DNA of 64,000 bases from Blastocystis sp. Blastoise (taxonomy: Eukaryota; Sar; Bigyra; Opalinata; Blastocystidae): positions 1,150,001 to 1,214,000 of the forward strand of contig JBBPEB010000004.1 of NCBI GenBank assembly GCA_039096225.1. The letters run 5' to 3'. Positions 32,273-44,900 of the stretch are shown one piece after another. Position numbers and translations under genes: made by a program. The notes under the pieces were generated by a model that saw only the letters and a program-made list of their open reading frames with translations, had not been told where the DNA came from and did no database searches. Position 1 is the stretch's first letter. Each line of letters opens with the position of its first letter.

Positions 32273-34491
32273 ATTCTATGAATATATAGAAATCACTTCT
32301 ATTTACGTATTTCCCGCTTTTATCTTTTAAACAGCCCGCTAAATCTCTCTCTCCTGCTGTGATGTCATTTAAACGGAATAAACAGTATCAACAAATGATT
32401 TCTAAATGGAAACGACGTATATATATATATATAATGCTTTTAGTATATATATATATAGATATATATACAATGCATTCAGATAAACCAGTAATTGTTCCAA
32501 AATATAAACCGAAATCTGAATTAACTCCAGAATTACATAAATTGATGAAAGATCAGTATATATGTATATATATTATTATATATATTATTATATATAGATA
32601 TATATATGTTTTGGGTTCTTTGGATAGTAATACAGATAAATATACTAATGAAATCCTTAAAGGAATTAAACAAACTTATCTTCTACAGACACCTGGTATA
32701 TAAATATATAATTATAATTATATGTATATATAATATATTTATATAGAACCTGATTATTATTCTTCTTTATTTATTGATTTCCTTCCTTCATTATATATAT
32801 CTCCATCAGAATTATTAACTAAATATGCTCATTGTGATGTTAAACTTAATCCGTATATATTATATTATATTATATTATATTATATATATATTTAGGAATA
32901 TTTATTTAATTCGAACTCGTGAATATCAGCTTCAAATTTTAATTCGTTTCTATATCCTTATTATATATATATATATATTATTATTATTATTAGTTATTTA
33001 TATATTTATGTTTCTTAATATAATTACTTGTTTGGCAACTTGAATTAGAAAAAGTTGAATCTGATATAAAGTATATATATATAATATATAATATTTATAT
33101 CTATAATATATATATAGTGATCCTCTTTCTTCTGTATATCTCTCTCCTCTCCTTCAACTTCTCTCTTCACTATCGCTATTTATGAATATCGCAGGAAATC
33201 ATTTTGAAGACTTTCTTAATGTATATATATATATATATAATATAATACTAATAATAATAATTATTATTATTATATATAGGAGAAATTATTATATCCTTAT
33301 GCTTCTTTTTTCCCCAAAACATTGGCCTATATATATGAATCGTTTGAAATGCCAAAACCATCTTTATTAGATTCACATCTTCCTAAAACACATAAGCGTC
33401 ATCATGACGCAGTTCAAGATCTTCCAATCATTTCCTCTTCTTCCTCCTCTTCTTCTTCTTCTTCTTCATATTATCTTCCTCCTTCTATTCATTTGGGTCC
33501 TCCAACTTCTCTTTTGGATTCTCTTAATGCTCCTCCTCCTCCTCCTGCTTATCTTACTCTTCATACTACTACTTCTTCTATTGGTAAATCGATTCAACAA
33601 TTAAATAAAACTATGAATAAATCACCTACTGTTGTATATAATTCAAAAAGAAAACAACTATCTATCGATTCGAATCCTCCTTCTGAACCTTCTTCTTCTT
33701 CTTCTACTCATAAGAATACTAATACTATTCATATGAATACTAGTAATACTAATAATAATAAGAATAATAATATTTCATCTTTGCATACGTTACGAAATAA
33801 GCCAATACATTCATACCCATCGACACGTGCACCTGTTATAACACAACTTCCTAGTCGAGGCAGAATTGGAAATACTATTCCATCACCACTTTCTGCATCG
33901 AATTCGAAGAATATGAAATCCTCATTAGATACATCACTTCCTCATGCTTTAACTACCACCAAAAAGCATGTGCGACCTCCGATAGTATCCAATCGTTTAC
34001 CTCAATCGAACACATTTACGTTACCTGCACCAGTTCCTATTGTATATATTTTTTCTAATATTATTCTTATTTTATTTTTAGTTTTTATTTATTATTTTAT
34101 TTATATTTATGATTTTATTTATATTTATTATTTTATTTATATTTATTATTTTATTTATATTTATTTATTATTCTATTTATATTTATTATTATTCTATTTT
34201 ATATTTATTTATTATTCTATTTTATATATTTTTATTATTCTATTTTATATATTTTTATTATTCTCTTTATTATCATTAAAACGATATAAATTCTAATAAT
34301 AATAATAATAATGATTCTATTTCATATAGACATCTTTAACTCATTTTAATGAGGCTCTTGCGAATCCTGCCCTCCATTATACTACTGTTATTACAAAGCG
34401 CGGGAACGCTGCGTATGCTAAGAAACATCGACCGAAACTAGATACAAGAACAACGATGCAGAAGTTATTAGATAGTCTTCCTGATGAGTAA
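27576..34491 (+). CDS. TICRR: Treslin/TICRR (Sld3-like) DNA replication initiation factor
   Basis: Treslin/Sld3 loads CDC45 onto licensed origins in a CDK-dependent way. The first exon begins at 27576 ([15 protein letters not shown]). An early exon reads [19 protein letters not shown], resembling the FDSR segment of the Treslin N-terminal domain. The middle is a huge low-complexity exon region (29604-31590) with many SP/TP sites, KDPK/LED repeats and poly-Ser/Asn. The Sld3-Treslin domain lies at about 32.5-33.4 kb: [23 protein letters not shown], then [29 protein letters not shown] further Ser/Pro-rich region follows and the last exon ends KLLDSLPDE at 34491. SP/TP clusters are what CDK regulation requires, though they lie upstream of the core as well as downstream. 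Splits or exon errors are possible in the low-complexity part. Confidence 0.65.
28009..28076 (+). repeat. Short tandem repeat (TTATATTTA)n in an intron
   Basis: About six copies of a 10-bp TTTATTATAT unit lie inside an early intron of the Treslin-like gene. Confidence 0.7.
29766..29870 (+). repeat. Coding charged repeat (KDPK/KDFK/LED units)
   Basis: 9-bp units of the form AAAGATCCT, drifting to AAAGATTTT and GAAGATCTT, encode KDP, KDF and EDL triplets in the low-complexity region of the Treslin-like protein. Confidence 0.85.
32017..32187 (+). repeat. Two long (TA)n intron microsatellites
   Basis: TA runs at about 32017-32071 and 32119-32187 flank a very short exon (beginning near 32078) of the Treslin-like gene. 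The splice signals are embedded in the repeats. Confidence 0.85.
34056..34330 (+). repeat. Degenerate TTATTTTATTTATA repeats in the last Treslin-like intron
   Basis: A long stretch of variants of ATTATTTTATTTATATTT lies between the GTATAT donor near 34040 and the TATAG acceptor before 34331. Confidence 0.75.
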
Positions 34492-35425
34492 AAGAATTAT
34501 GTATTTTTTTTTACAATTTTGAGAATCATTATACCACCACTGATGATCTTTCTAATTGTTAAAACCACCCTAAGTACATTATTTTGTTATTCTTACTTTT
34601 TCTCTTCTCTTTTTTCTATTTATTCAAATAATTTTAATCATTTTTTATTTGTTACTTTTTACCCTCATTTTCTCTATTTAATCAAATAATTTTAATCATA
34701 TTCTATTTGTTTCGATTCCAGAAAATAAATAATTCAAAAAAACATAGGTTATCTATAACAATTCAGTGATTAATTTTACAATTATAATAGGATAACTTCA
34801 TACAAAGTAAAGAAAAATGAATAATGCAGCGTATATAACCAACTCAACGTATTTAGATATATGAAAAACGTAAATATATTTATTGTTCAGTCAATTACAC
34901 GTTGAAGTGTTTTCAAAAATTTAGATTTGTTCTTTTTATAAAAAATATCTATTTGAAAAAAGACAAACAACGTATATATAATGAGTTATTGTATAATGAA
35001 ACACAAAGAAAAAATTCAAAATATCGACAAAACCATGATTTGCTGGAATACAAATAATTTGGCTCAAAATCAAAAAATATTTATGGTTATAATAGAACGA
35101 TCACTCTGAATTTTATTAAGGTTTATTTCAGTCAATAAGATATTAAGGTATGATTCATATTTTTAAGATATTCCATAGAATTTTCTCGATAGAATATTAT
35201 TGTAAAATAAATTAAAAGGAGTAATATGGTATAAAAAGTACTAAAACATTCTATCGTGAAAAAATGAATAATTATTGTAATAATAAAAAATAGAGACTGC
35301 TATGAAGAATACAAAAGTAAAGAAATGAAAAGATAATAAAAACCTATTCTTTTGTAATAAGCGAGTATATTTTATAATTTATGAGTTATATATATATATA
35401 TTTTGAATGTATAGAATAACTGAAC
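34492..35425. other. Intergenic region
   Basis: An A+T-rich spacer between two plus-strand genes. No gene, RNA or clear repeat is visible. Confidence 0.6.
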
Positions 35426-36726
35426 ATGGATGAGATTTTTGATTTTGGTGCTTTAAGTTCGAATGAAACTGATACTTTAAGAGAAAGAGTAGAACAAGTA
35501 TGTTTTATATGTAGAAATTATATAAAAGTAATTATTAACATTATTTAGTTAGAAGCCGAACTTCAGACTGAGAAAGAAGAGAATGTGAATTTGAATGAGC
35601 GTATGTTTTTATTAGATATTATTGATTTATATATAATATGATGTCTTCTATAGAATTAGAGGAGCTTCAAGGTAATTATGATGATTGTGATAAAGAATTA
35701 CAGAAAGCATTGAAGACTATTGCAAAATCAAAGTCTAAGAAAGAGACTCAAGCTTTGATTAATGAATTAGATGAAGAAAGAGCTCAAAGTGAAGTTTATT
35801 TAGAGCAAATTCGTGCTTTACAAGAAATGGTTCGTAGTGCTCCTCAAGCAGGTAATACTAGTACTGTTGATGAAGGTCAAGTTAAAGTATTAAAGAAGAA
35901 TTTAGAATCTGTTCAAGCTGAATTAGATCAATGTCAGTCAGATAAAGATGCTTTCTTAAGTAAAATAAATAAATTAGAACAAGATTTATTTAATTTACAA
36001 CAACATTGTGAACAAGTTGAACAGAATGCTGCTACTCAAGTTGCTAATGCTTCTCATATGAATGATGATGAAATTGAACATTTAAAACAACAAAATGATA
36101 GTTTATCTCAACAATTAGAAGATATATCTATTAAATATAATCAAACCTTACAAAGACTTGAAAATACTAAATCTACTAGTGGAATCAATGTATATATTTT
36201 TATTATTTTTTTATTATGATTTTTATTATGATTTTTATTATTTTATTATTATTATTATTATTATGAGTATTATTATTATGTTTATTATGTTTATTATTAA
36301 TATATATTATATCTTATATAGGAAATGAAGAGTAAAATGTCAATATTAGAAGAAGAGAGTTTAAAGGTGAATGAGAAATATGATAAGATGGAAAAAGATT
36401 ATCAAAGAAAAATTGATGAATTGAATGAACAAATTAAGTTAAATAAAGAAAAGATGAATCAATCTGCTTTGAGTATTGAACGATTAAATGGTGATATTAA
36501 ACAAAAATCACAAGAAATTGAACAATTACAACAACAAATTACTAGTATATATTTATATATTATAAATTTAATTATTTAATTATTAATTATTTATTATTTA
36601 TTATATATTATTTATTATATATTATTTGAATAGAATTTGATCAGGAGAAGTTGGAGATTGAAAATAGAATTGAGAGTATTAAAGAGAGTAATACTATTAT
36701 TAGTCAACGAGAACAAACTGCTACTA

Positions 36727-36794
<68 letters not shown>

Positions 36795-38436
36795 CTATAT
36801 AATACTATAGGCTATGTCTGGATTAACTGCTCGTGCTGAAAAAGCTGAAAATAGATGTATAGAATTATTAAAGGCTAAGAAAGAATATGAGAAGAAGAAA
36901 GATAATTCTCAAGAAGTCATTGCTAATTTAGAAAATGAGATTAAAGATTTAAAGATGCAATTAGAAGATAAAGATTTATTAGTTAAATCTACAATTCGTC
37001 AGAATACTGTTTCCTTGAATGAAGTGAAATCTGATTGTGCTACTTTTAAGAAAGACCATGAGACTAAATATAGTGTATTACAACAAAAATATGATAAAGA
37101 TATGAAGCGTAATGAATTAGATATGGCTAATTTGAATAATCAGATTGTTAAGATTAAGACTGAATTTGAAGATTATAAAGTAGAAAAAGAAGATGAAATA
37201 GAAGAATTAAAGAAGAAGATGGAAAAGAAAGCTAAGAAAGAAAGAGAACAGATGGAAGAAGATCATAAAGAAGAAATTAATGAATTAAAAGATACTCAAG
37301 ATAAAGCTATTAAAGAAAAAGAAAAGATTATAAGTGATTTAGAGAAAGAAATGAAAGAAAAAGAAAAAGAATTTAAAGACAAAGAAAAAGAATTGAAAGA
37401 TAAATATAAGAAGAGTTCTAATGAAAATGATTCCCTTATGGCTCAAGTTGCTGAATTAAAAGTTAATATTAAAGGATTAAATAAGGTATATTTAGATTAT
37501 AATATATTATATATTATATATTAAATATTATTAATAAAATTATTATTATATATTATAATTATTAATAAAATTAATATTATATATTAAATATTATTAATAA
37601 AATTAATATTATATATTAAATATTATTAATAAAATTAATATTATATATACTATATAAAGGATAAAGATTCTCTTTCAAGTGATATAAAGTCTTTAAAATC
37701 TGATTTATCTTCTACAAAGATGGAATTATCGAATATAGAAGATGTTTTAAGTTCAAAGAATGATACATTAACAACTACTCAACAAGCTTTAGGTGATTTA
37801 GAAAATCAATTAAAAGAACAAAAAGAAACTTTTGAAAAAGAAAGAAAAGAAAGAGATAAGAAAGAACATGAAGAAGCTAAAGTGAATGTAGAAAAAATGA
37901 ATGATTTAAAGATTAAAATAAAACAATTGAAAGTTAATAATTTGAAATTAAAAGAAAAAATTGAAAAGATGAAAGGTTCTACAAGTAAATCCGATGAAGT
38001 AGTTACACCAACAGAAGAAGGAGATATGACTCCTTTAGAACCAACTGCTGATACTCCTAATAACGCTGAAAGTCCTATGAATCAAACATCTTCAACTGTA
38101 GAAGAAGAAAAGAAAGTTGAAGAAGAAAAACCCGTTGTAGAAGAAGAAAAACCTATTGTAGAAGAAAAGAAAGAAGTTGAAAAAGAAAAACCCGTTGTAG
38201 AAGAAAAGAAAGAAGTTGAAGAAGAAAAACCTATTGTAGAAGAAAAGAAAGAAGAAGAACATGAAAAGAAAGAAGAAGAACATGAAAAGAAAGAGAAAAA
38301 AGAAAAGAAAGAAAAGAAACATCGTCATGGTAGTAAAGTAGAGGATGATGATGAATCTGAAAAGAAAGAAAAGAAACATAAGCATGCTAGTAAATCTAAA
38401 GATAGTGATGATGATAGCGATGAAATTGATCTTTAA
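35426..38436 (+). CDS. Long coiled-coil protein, function unknown
   Basis: I do not recognise a specific family. The start at 35426 encodes MDEIFDFGALSSNETDTLRE and splices near 35500. Exons from about 35654 to 38000 encode almost continuous heptad-repeat coiled coil rich in Glu, Lys, Gln and Leu (for example LQGNYDDCDKELQKALKTI and KDKEKELKDKYKKSSNEND). The C-terminal exon ends in an acidic and basic tail of EEKKEVEEEKP-type repeats and His/Lys/Ser/Asp stretches. Architecture resembles golgins, tethering factors or cytoskeletal coiled coils, but no GRIP, FYVE or other terminal domain was seen. Introns are TA-rich; one is a long pure (TA)n (36731-36790). Confidence 0.65.
36729..36792 (+). repeat. 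(TA)n microsatellite forming an intron
   Basis: A nearly pure TA run from the GTATAT donor fills an intron of the coiled-coil gene. Confidence 0.9.
37500..37655 (+). repeat. Tandem repeat of about 34 bp in an intron
   Basis: Copies of ATTAATATTATATATTAAAT followed by ATTATTAATAAA recur four or more times in the intron before the last coiled-coil exon. Confidence 0.75.
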
Positions 38437-38439
38437 ATA

Positions 38440-38478
<39 letters not shown>

Positions 38479-38883
38479 TCAACTATATACATATATGCTT
38501 TCTTTTTCTTGATATTTACTTGTATAACATATATTAATATTTTATTTTTTTTTATTATAGATTTGTTTTCATTATATAAAATGTTTAGCCATATATATAT
38601 AATATAATATAATATAATAATTTTTCTATTCAAGTAATATCAATTAAATATATATTGATTTTTTGTTTGTTTGTTTAGTGTTCTATATACTATTATTTTT
38701 TATACTTTATAAATAATAATTGTATTTAGATAAAAAAAAATATTAACAAAACTAAATGAGTTTCGCAGTTTATATTAAGACAAATGTATAAATATATATT
38801 TATACATATAATAAGATAGTCTTTATTTAATAGAAATAAAAAATAATATAAAATGAATCAAATAATAATAATACTATATAATA
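38437..38883. other. Intergenic region between convergent genes
   Basis: Contains a TA run just after the coiled-coil stop codon. No gene was recognised. Confidence 0.6.
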
Positions 38884-41185
38884 CTAAAAAAGATAGGATT
38901 TTGGAGGTAAATAAGTATCGAAATTAATTCCATTTAAATGATCTAAAGCTTCTTGAAAAGCTGCTTTTAAGTATTCTTTTGTAATATATATATCTCTAGG
39001 TTTGACAAATTCTTTGCAATTACCGCCATATGTTATTAATAATGAATCTTTTAAACATACATCAAAAGATTCATGAGGGTATATTGTAGAATATTGAGTA
39101 TTTGGATTAATAATATATAATCTATAAAATATACTTAATATATGTCCATATCGTTCATAGAAATAAGGTAGATTTGCTTCAATAACCACAGATTCAGGTT
39201 TAACAAAGAATAAAGCTACTTCTGCTTGACCATGAGAAATAAGAATAATATCATTATAATACATTGTTTTCATTTGTTCTTCAAATGTTTTTCCCTCAAA
39301 AGAAACAGTAGAATAATGTATAGACTATAGAGAATAAATGTTTAATATTTATTATGTTTACAATATTTGTTTTATTTGTTTTATTTATTATATTAATTAT
39401 ATTAATTATATTAACTATATTAGTTATATTAGTTTTTATATATACATTTTGATAATATGTGTCTAAGATAAATAGAATTTCTTGTTCATTAAAAAATCTT
39501 CTAGTTGATAATCGTTTTAATATAAGTAAATTATATATATTTGTATTATGACGTTCATAGAATAATTGATAATTATGATAAATAGCCGCTCTAATTAAAT
39601 CAGTCATTTGTAGTGAAGAAAAGAAACCACCACCAAATGGATACTCATTTCGATCTACTAAGATCTATATATATTATTTTTATATTTATATAGTATTAAA
39701 TAATAAATAATAAAAATAATAATAAAAATAAATAATAAAAATAAATAATAAAAATAAATAATAAAAATAATAATAAATAATAATAATAAAAATAAATAAT
39801 AAAAATAAATAATAAAAATAAATAATAAAAATAAATAATAAAAATAAATAATAAAAATAATACTATAATAAACATACAAGTTGATCAAAACACACAATAG
39901 GATCAAAATCTATATTAATATTAAAATTTTGAAATGAGTTTTGTCCATATAAAAATTGAATGTGATTTATTTCTGCATATTGTCGAATAACACTCATTAT
40001 TGCCAAATTATATTCTATTTCATTATCAATATTTGGATATATAAAATAATCAACCTATTTTATATATAATTATTAGCCATTATATTGATTTATATAATAA
40101 TATTCATAAATAACAAGAATAACATATACAGGTCCTTTAAGATAATTTGGATTCGTTACTACATTTAATACAGTAGATACAGTTTCTAATGTATGTAATA
40201 AATGTCTTCCCCAAGCAGCTATAGTAATAGCTATATGCTTATTACGAAGAACAGGATGATATGAACTTGGAAAAACACTGGGAATCTCAGTAAAAGAAGC
40301 ACCCCAACGAAAATGTTCAGCTATAAAAAAACAATGCATTATTTATATATTAAACAAATAAATAAGTATATATATATATATATATACTTTCACGATTAAT
40401 AATTTCTGTAATTCTTCGATAATTAGGATTATCAGAAGGATAAAAATATAATATTTTAAAAGAATACATATTTATGCAAACATTAGACATATATGCATAT
40501 CTTAATCCACGTCGATATTTAGGCATATATATTTGATAATAAGAATATTGGGAATCACCTCTATATAATAATAAATATTATTATTATTATATAAAATATA
40601 TATGATTAATTAAATAATAATAAATATATAAAAAAGCATACTTTGACATATCACGAATTACTTTTCGACTTATATTTCTATTATTATTTATACATATATG
40701 TAATTACATAGAAATCATATTTGAATATTAATTATAAATAAAGAAATATATACTTTGGCATTTCATGACTATGTTGCTTCACAATCTCTACTGATTTTGT
40801 GTAACTATTATAGAGAAGAATTAAATAGAATAGCTATAAACGTAGATCTTACTTACTAATCATAGTTTTTCCAAAAATCTGAATTTTCTGATATATTTAC
40901 ATGATTGTTAATTTTTAGTTGATCACGACATTTTGCATTTGATGACTTTTCAGGATGCATATTTGAATTGGATAACAATAAATTATCTTCTGAAATTACC
41001 ATCTCTATAATTTTTTGAGACTTTGTCTGATAATTATAACGAAAATAATGAATCAAATGCAATTTCATGATCTGCTGATTGTTAAACACGCTAAGTATTC
41101 TTTTGTATTATATTTATATATTTAAATACGTCATCAGAGCAGTAATTCCTAGAATTATGACAATAAATTTTGAAAGTAAATGCAT
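38884..41185 (-). CDS. Type II membrane GT61/DUF563-like glycosyltransferase
   Basis: A multi-exon minus-strand gene. The first exon at 41185 encodes MHLLSKFIVIILGITALMT, a short cytosolic end plus signal anchor. It splices through a GTATTTAA...CTTAG intron into VFNNQQIMKLHLIHYF. Middle exons include MPKYRRGLRYAYMSN, FYPSDNPNYRRITEIINRES and FRWGASFTEIPSVFP. The last exon has SHGQAEVALFFVKPESVVIE, matching the nucleotide-sugar-binding motif of GT61-type enzymes (HGA-G-N-F-P-VVE), where HGQAE replaces the usual HGAG. It ends DTYLPPKSYLF at 38884. The likely location is the Golgi lumen; donor and acceptor are unknown. It is the last host gene before the viral element and shows host-type introns. 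Confidence 0.6.
39694..39860. repeat. (AATAATAAAAATA)n repeats in an intron
   Basis: A run of AAATAATAAAAATAAATAAT variants lies inside an intron of the glycosyltransferase-like gene. Confidence 0.85.
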
Positions 41186-41400
41186 CTGAAATCAATAATA
41201 GACAATAAATGCAAGAAAAAATCTTTTCTATGGATAATTTTTATTATATTTATTGTTAAACAATAAAAATTATTAAAAAAAACACATCTGAAATTGATAT
41301 TCATGGAGAATCTGTTTACTGACTACAAAATACAATATAATCGTTATTATGTGTCAATAAAAATTTTTAAAGAATTATTTATTTTTGATCTTAATTAAAT

Positions 41401-41528
41401 TTAATAATACTTCCGCTCTTCGATCTCCAGTATTTCACTCGATATTACCCCTGTATCGGAAAATCATACTGATTTTCCGATCAGGGGTAATAGACGAGTG
41501 CTGGAGATCTCGGCTGAAGTATTATTAA
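41401..41528. repeat. Long imperfect palindrome at the left border of the element
   Basis: The left arm (41401-41466) and right arm (41470-41528) are reverse complements apart from a few mismatches and indels. Shared blocks include TTAATAATACTTC, GATCTCCAG, ATTACCCCTG and CGGAAAATCA. The centre is 3 nt. It is distinctly richer in G+C than its surroundings and could fold into a hairpin of more than 50 bp. It might be a recombination site, terminus remnant, replication structure or foldback element. Confidence 0.8.
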
Positions 41529-41806
41529 AACTTCCGAAACATGGGGAAGTGATAAAAGTAAGGGTAGTTTTAAAAATAATCAAAAAAGTAATTTTAAAGT
41601 GATTTGATTGGTCCATTTGGGGGTGTGCGTCATCGATTTCTAATTCCCTAATATTATAAAATATTTTTTTGCATTATGGATTATGGATTTCATAAATCAA
41701 TAAACCCATAATCCCCTTATATCTACAGAGTTTGGGGAAAAAAATTTCAAAACTGGCTCTATTTTTCTTTGTTATTTTTATTATGGTTTATTTTAAATAA
41801 ATAAAA

Positions 41807-41886
41807 AGACCCGACATAACCGGGGATAGAACCCTTATATGTATATTTTTCAACATATCGTCGTATCCACCTGATATGCCAGGTCT
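41807..41886 (-). other. tRNA-like sequence at the host-element junction
   Basis: On the minus strand, a 7-bp acceptor-like pairing (AGACCTG with CGGGTCT) encloses an A-box-like TGGCATATCAGG and a B-box-like GGTTCTATCCC, followed by a TTTTT terminator. The T-arm region is longer than standard, so it is an unusual or degenerate tRNA. Its position beside an element carrying a tyrosine recombinase makes it a candidate integration target. Confidence 0.4.
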
Positions 41887-41949
41887 CACTTTATATTTTT
41901 ATTATTATTTTTTTTAAACCAAACAAATTAAATATAATCAAAAAAAAAA

Positions 41950-44900
41950 TTAATAACCAAAATAAGGAGCATAATACTCTTTATTTTCATAAAATATTTT
42001 TAATTTTTTGACATTTTTCGAAAATAAATTAGCGTCAAAGCCGACAATATTCACTACAGAGGTACTAATACGGTATTCTTCCGTGAATTTTTTCATATTA
42101 ACACTATAATTATAAGATTTATCAATAAGAATACCTTTAATACCTATAGCAGTGTGATCCTTATAGTATTCGCTTTGATGAGTTCTACGGTAATCCAACA
42201 TATCAATTTCGTAGAATTCGGAGTTTGCCAGAAATGCAGTACACAACTGCTTGAAAAATTTATCTAGATTTGTCTGGATAGTAAATTTAGCATCTTTATT
42301 AAAATCTTTATAAGCGATAAAGATATCTTCTAAAGATACGACATTAATAAAGAAAGGATCTATTTGTAATTTAGCCTTGACAAAATCTTTCATATTATAT
42401 CCAGAAGAACATTTTTCTAAGAAATCTTCTTTACACGTGGCAATGGCTTGTATTCCTTGTAAAATATCCATATTAAGACGTAAGCTACGTTCAAGATAGT
42501 GGAAGATTAACCAAGAGAATATAGCATTTGTATGTTTTTTAAACAGAAAAGATACGTTAGGATCCATTGGATAGTGATTTTTCTTTTTAGCTAGAAGACC
42601 TTGATTCACGGCTATTTGGATTTCTTCCTCTGTATTATATCGTTTTCTCTTGGTTAAATAATCTCCTTTAGGTTCATAGAGTGTTACTGATGAAGGTGGT
42701 AAATAGCGGCAAAGTGACGGTAAGAAGACTACTCTACGTTCTAAAGGTCCGGCATTCACGGCAGTAGGTTGAATATTAGAGGTAACAAAAAGAATTCCCG
42801 TGTAATTATAGGTTTGAATAACATTAGAGTGAAGAAGACGAGCAGTAGCGTCTGATTTCTTTTCACATAATTCCTTGAATATACGAGATTCTAGGGGATT
42901 TACAGATTTCTTAAACCCTCCTGAATGTTCACTAAGTTCATTCATATAATACATAGTTTTATTATGTAAATTAAGTAGAAATGGAGAAGCTGAAGTTTCT
43001 TCAAAGTTATCAGGATTTACGGGAATACATTGATTATTACCTAGAATATTTTTCATAATATCAGTAGTTATAGTTTTTCCATTGGCACCAGAAGTACCAT
43101 ATAGGATATAACACCAAGTGTGATCGGAACAACAATAGAGTGATTGACAAATGATTTGCATCATAGCATCTGCGTAATCACCGTCGCCTCCACAATAACG
43201 TAATACATGTCTTTGAAATTGTTTTATAGCATCAAAGTCTTCAGGTACATGTTTTGTTTTAGGGACAATTTGTGCATTAATAATCATTTCTTCAAAGATA
43301 ATATCTTCTTTTTCATAGGGAATTACATCATAAGAAGGAGAATGTAAAAGGTGATATTGTGCTCCAGGGAATTCAGCTGTCCAATCATCTACAATGGTTG
43401 GTTCAGGGGCATTTGTTAGCGGAACAACAAAACCGACATTTGTATAAATAACATTTTCTCTATGTTTGAGATGAATATCTCTGAAAGTTTCATAAGATAT
43501 AGCGTAAGTTTTCTGATATCTAGCTAACCATTCCTTATAGTTTTTTTCATTTGTTTTAGAGGCATTTTGAAGTTTATTAAGAGAGAATATATGACTCTTA
43601 AGTTCTTTTTTAAATTGTTTTGCTTGTTGAAAGTTCTCGGCAATTGAATTAGCAAAAGAAGTAATTTCTGATTCAAAGAAGTTAACATCATAAGAATGGT
43701 GAATATTTCTTAAAACGTTGAATTCATCATAAGCATATATCTTTACGAATTTTTTAGATATATCTTCAACCATAACACGATCATTAAAGCAGAAAGTTTT
43801 GAATAATTCCACGAATGCTTGAGAAGTAACTTCATTATGTCTAGATATAGATTTCATCACATGGCAAAAGATATAATCATTCTTACAATCTATTGGTAGT
43901 TTATTGTGTTTTTGTAAGATAAAGAAAAGATACGAAGAATCTTTAAAATAATTATAAGATTCATAGCTAGACGTATTATTCCAAGTAGATTTGAATTTCT
44001 GTAAGCTACGAGTATGAGAACATGAGTTACTTATATTCATAAAAAGATTCAAAGTATCTTCAGAGTTATTATAATTATTTGTAGCACGTATAAGCTTATA
44101 CCATTCATTATGAGATTCAAAATAATATCCATTATCTATTTCAGAAATAAGTGTTAGTATTTGTTCTAATAAATTAAATTCATAATTATCTACTTCTTCA
44201 GAGTTATTATCCATAGTAGCAGGGTTAATATCTTTATAAGCTTTATTAATAGAGTATGCTGTAGTAAAACTATTAATAGTATCTTTATCAAAGGATAATA
44301 TTTTATGAAGGTATCTTTTTACATTATTTTTATTTAATAGTTCTGAAAATAAAACATAATTACTGAAACATACAAAAACATCATTAGGAGAATTATAATT
44401 AAGTAGAGTAGAATAATAAGCATTTTTGATTATATCAGAGTTTTCAAAATTAATTTTTTGCCAAGAATTTGATTCATACATATCGTAGAAATCATATGTA
44501 GACGGAGAATTAGTTTTAGAACATCCAAGCATCATTACACCATTATTTCGATTCTTATTTGCAATTACGGCTCCATCAATAAAGCGACTAGGAATTACAT
44601 TCATAGAGTTACATATAGATTTAACCATATCATCTTCAACAATTTCATTATATATATGAGTTAAAATATCAATTTTTATAAACCAATTGGTGAAGACGTG
44701 CATACCCCAACTATAGAAGAGACCATTTGCTTTTTCTTTTCTATTGACAAGCTTCTTAGTAGTAATAATATTCATATTATTTGGATTATATATCTTTAAG
44801 AACAATTGACTAATACGTTCAATCAGCATATGTATATTATTATCAGATAGATCGGAGAATTCATTTTCTTCACGGCAACAATCAAGATCAAACCATAATC

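Larger units (their letters stand above)
41186..41949. other. Host-element junction region
   Basis: Lies between the start of the last host gene and the stop codon of the first viral gene. It contains the 128-bp palindrome (41401-41528) and the tRNA-like sequence (41807-41886). The element's left border must lie here, but no flanking direct repeat can be confirmed without the right end. Confidence 0.55.

Noticed and set aside
38092-38385. Minus-strand Phe/Leu-rich frame
   Set aside because: Antisense shadow of the Lys/Glu-rich tail of the coiled-coil protein.
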